A stretch of DNA of 64,000 nt from the NCBI RefSeq assembly GCF_013359695.1, contig NZ_JABFMU010000006.1, positions 124,001 through 188,000 of the forward strand, written 5' to 3'. Source of the stretch: Pseudomonas sp. C2B4 (GTDB lineage Bacteria; Pseudomonadota; Gammaproteobacteria; Pseudomonadales; Pseudomonadaceae). Below are positions 63,955 through 64,000 of this stretch, piece after piece. The notes under the pieces are model-generated. The model was not told the origin of the DNA. It did no database searches and was given only the letters and a program-made list of their open reading frames with translations. Numbering within the stretch: the stretch's first letter is position 1; every line of letters starts with the position of its first letter. Position numbers and translations under genes: made by a program.

Positions 63955-64000
63955 ATGAGCAAGCAGATTCTGATTCTCCCAGGTGACGGTATTGGCCCGG
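63955..64000 (+). CDS. leuB: 3-isopropylmalate dehydrogenase LeuB (partial, cut by window end)
   Basis: First 15 codons only: MSKQILILPGDGIGP matches the start of LeuB. AGGAAAGC precedes the ATG. Confidence 0.9.
   Translation, partial: MSKQILILPGDGIGP

Overview
The window looks like chromosome from a Pseudomonas of the fluorescens group. Evidence: GC-rich coding with Pseudomonas gene content and order (LysR gene / leuC-leuD-methyltransferase-leuB, copABCD, galU/galE, gltX followed by Ala-Glu tRNAs), many paired inverted REP elements built on GTGGGAGCGAGC cores, and a DUF3077/DUF6124-type small gene behind a C4-like structured RNA. No rRNA operon, CRISPR array, insertion sequence or prophage is visible.

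Layout. 0-7.5 kb: sugar-nucleotide genes galU (-) and galE (+), then a polysaccharide secretion operon of the E. coli yjbEFGH / gfcABCDE type: a small Thr/Gly-rich secreted protein, a Wza-like export lipoprotein, and YjbF, YjbG and YjbH relatives. 7.7-13.1 kb: a WcaJ-like undecaprenyl-phosphate sugar transferase, an unusual set of three regulators (two winged-helix proteins around a degenerate EAL protein), and uppP, which recycles the same lipid carrier. 13.2-15.2 kb: dusA, an unknown secreted protein and a 30-codon ORF. 15.2-19.1 kb: an AT-richer fimbrial island with two paralogous two-domain adhesin-like genes and a major pilin, without chaperone or usher. 19.4-20.5 kb: C4-like RNA, its small target gene and a small lipoprotein. 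20.5-25.4 kb: a PheC-type periplasmic protein and copABCD copper resistance. 25.4-28.0 kb: two divergent L,D-transpeptidases. 28.2-33.2 kb: an unknown Rossmann-like protein, an SMR exporter with a SLAC1 channel beside an AraC-type regulator, and a membrane diguanylate cyclase. 33.3-41.1 kb: a DUF1254/DUF1214 protein, a Gly-rich secreted peptide, GNAT, xthA, arylamine N-acetyltransferase, brnTA toxin-antitoxin, a purine/pyrimidine permease, tRNA-Asn, a frameshifted small gene and a small membrane protein. 41.3-50.0 kb: aromatic aminotransferase, uvrB, an EmrAB-type pump, gltX, and a duplicated tRNA-Ala/tRNA-Glu pair. 50.2-53.8 kb: TetR regulator, hydrolase, thioesterase, dusC, ibpA with a heat-shock promoter and ROSE-type thermometer. 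53.9-64 kb: quinol-type nitric oxide reductase, a 1,092-residue PAS/GGDEF/EAL protein, and the leucine locus, cut by the window end inside leuB.

How it fits together. The first 13 kb supplies UDP-sugars, loads the first sugar on undecaprenyl phosphate, recycles the carrier and exports the polymer, and probably carries its own regulators. The rest is mostly core metabolism and stress functions (copper, heat, NO, DNA repair). The observations most worth pursuing are a C4-like RNA whose loop is perfectly complementary over 9 nt to the ribosome binding site of the next gene, the winged-helix/degenerate-EAL/winged-helix regulator trio, an intrinsic terminator placed directly against a full-length Shine-Dalgarno sequence before norB, and the orphan fimbrial island.
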